This document shows, one piece after another, positions 15,616 through 15,834 of a stretch of 15,834 bases of DNA; positions within the stretch are counted from its first letter, which is position 1, and each line of letters starts with the position of its first letter. Made by a program: the position numbers and the translations under genes. Source of the stretch: Alphaproteobacteria bacterium (GTDB lineage Bacteria; Pseudomonadota; Alphaproteobacteria; Sneathiellales; Sneathiellaceae); the NCBI GenBank assembly GCA_006226265.1, contig SBHH01000038.1:1-15834 (forward strand), read 5' to 3'. The notes below the pieces were generated by a model. That model saw only the letters and a list, made by a program, of their open reading frames with translations. It was not told the origin of the DNA and searched no databases.

Positions 15616-15834
15616 TCAGGCGATGCGGCCGTTCAGGCGGGCGAGAATATTCTCCCGGCCGATCAAAGGCAACAGGCGGCTCATTTCCGGGCCATGGGCC
15701 TGTCCGGTGAGCGCGAGACGGAGCGGCATGAAAAGCGCCTTGCCCTTGGCGCCGGTCTTGTCCCTGACCGCCGTGGTCCAGCCTTTCCAGCTTTCCTCGT
15801 CAAGCGCGCCGTCGGGAAGTTCATCTGCGGCGGT
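15616..15834 (-). CDS. gltX: Glutamyl-tRNA synthetase, C-terminal end only
   Basis: The last 72 codons of a gene entering from the right edge, ending with TGA at 15618-15616. The visible part includes [37 protein letters not shown] and [14 protein letters not shown], the conserved end of the anticodon-binding helical domain of bacterial glutamyl-tRNA synthetases. Because alphaproteobacteria often have two GltX paralogues (one non-discriminating, supporting indirect Gln-tRNA formation), which of them this is cannot be decided from the fragment. The stop is 16 nt before the cysS start, and the AGGA serving cysS lies in the gap, so the two synthetases are probably cotranscribed. Confidence 0.93.
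   Translation of the reverse strand, partial: TAADELPDGALDEESWKGWTTAVRDKTGAKGKALFMPLRLALTGQAHGPEMSRLLPLIGRENILARLNGRIA

Overview
The window looks like chromosomal housekeeping DNA from a moderately GC-rich alphaproteobacterium. The grounds are a stand-alone rpsD encoding a 205-residue S4, an HdaA-type DnaA homologue with an N-terminal clamp-binding motif, and a DUF2066 / CDP-alcohol phosphotransferase / AI-2E permease / hda / ppk block divergent from purMN, an arrangement I know from this class. The protein style would fit a Rhodospirillales or Sneathiella-like lineage, but that placement is a guess. No tRNA, rRNA, CRISPR array, insertion sequence, prophage or defence genes are visible. No intergenic gap exceeds about 130 bases.

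Left block (1-6835, all minus strand, transcribed right to left): a secreted DUF2066 protein, a CDP-alcohol phosphatidyltransferase, an AI-2E/PerM-type membrane protein, HdaA, an SDR-fold protein lacking the catalytic Tyr and Lys, an exported DUF2147 protein, and polyphosphate kinase ppk, whose 3' end lies outside the window. Spacings are short (4-38 nt) until the 129-nt ppk leader, which carries two adjacent inverted repeats. The block mixes envelope and lipid functions, control of replication initiation, and polyphosphate metabolism.

Central block (6902-10180, plus strand): purM and purN overlap and encode two steps of de novo purine synthesis. They are followed closely by an orphan lipoprotein of the branched-chain amino-acid-binding type and a small DUF202 membrane protein. 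A strong bidirectional intrinsic terminator at 10147-10180 separates this unit from the convergent rpsD.

Right block (10201-15834, minus strand): gltX (3' end only), cysS, cimA, trmJ and an epoxide-hydrolase-like alpha/beta hydrolase form a tightly packed series with overlaps or gaps of at most 16 nt. rpsD follows with its own near-consensus sigma70 promoter and a short leader containing a terminator-like hairpin.

I did not find a clearly new biological system. The best leads are a sharply AT-rich island of about 400 bp inside cysS that suggests mosaic replacement of its 3' part, the rpsD promoter and leader architecture, the paired inverted repeats before ppk, the catalytically atypical SDR between hda and ppk, and the orphan binding lipoprotein plus DUF202 gene attached to purMN.
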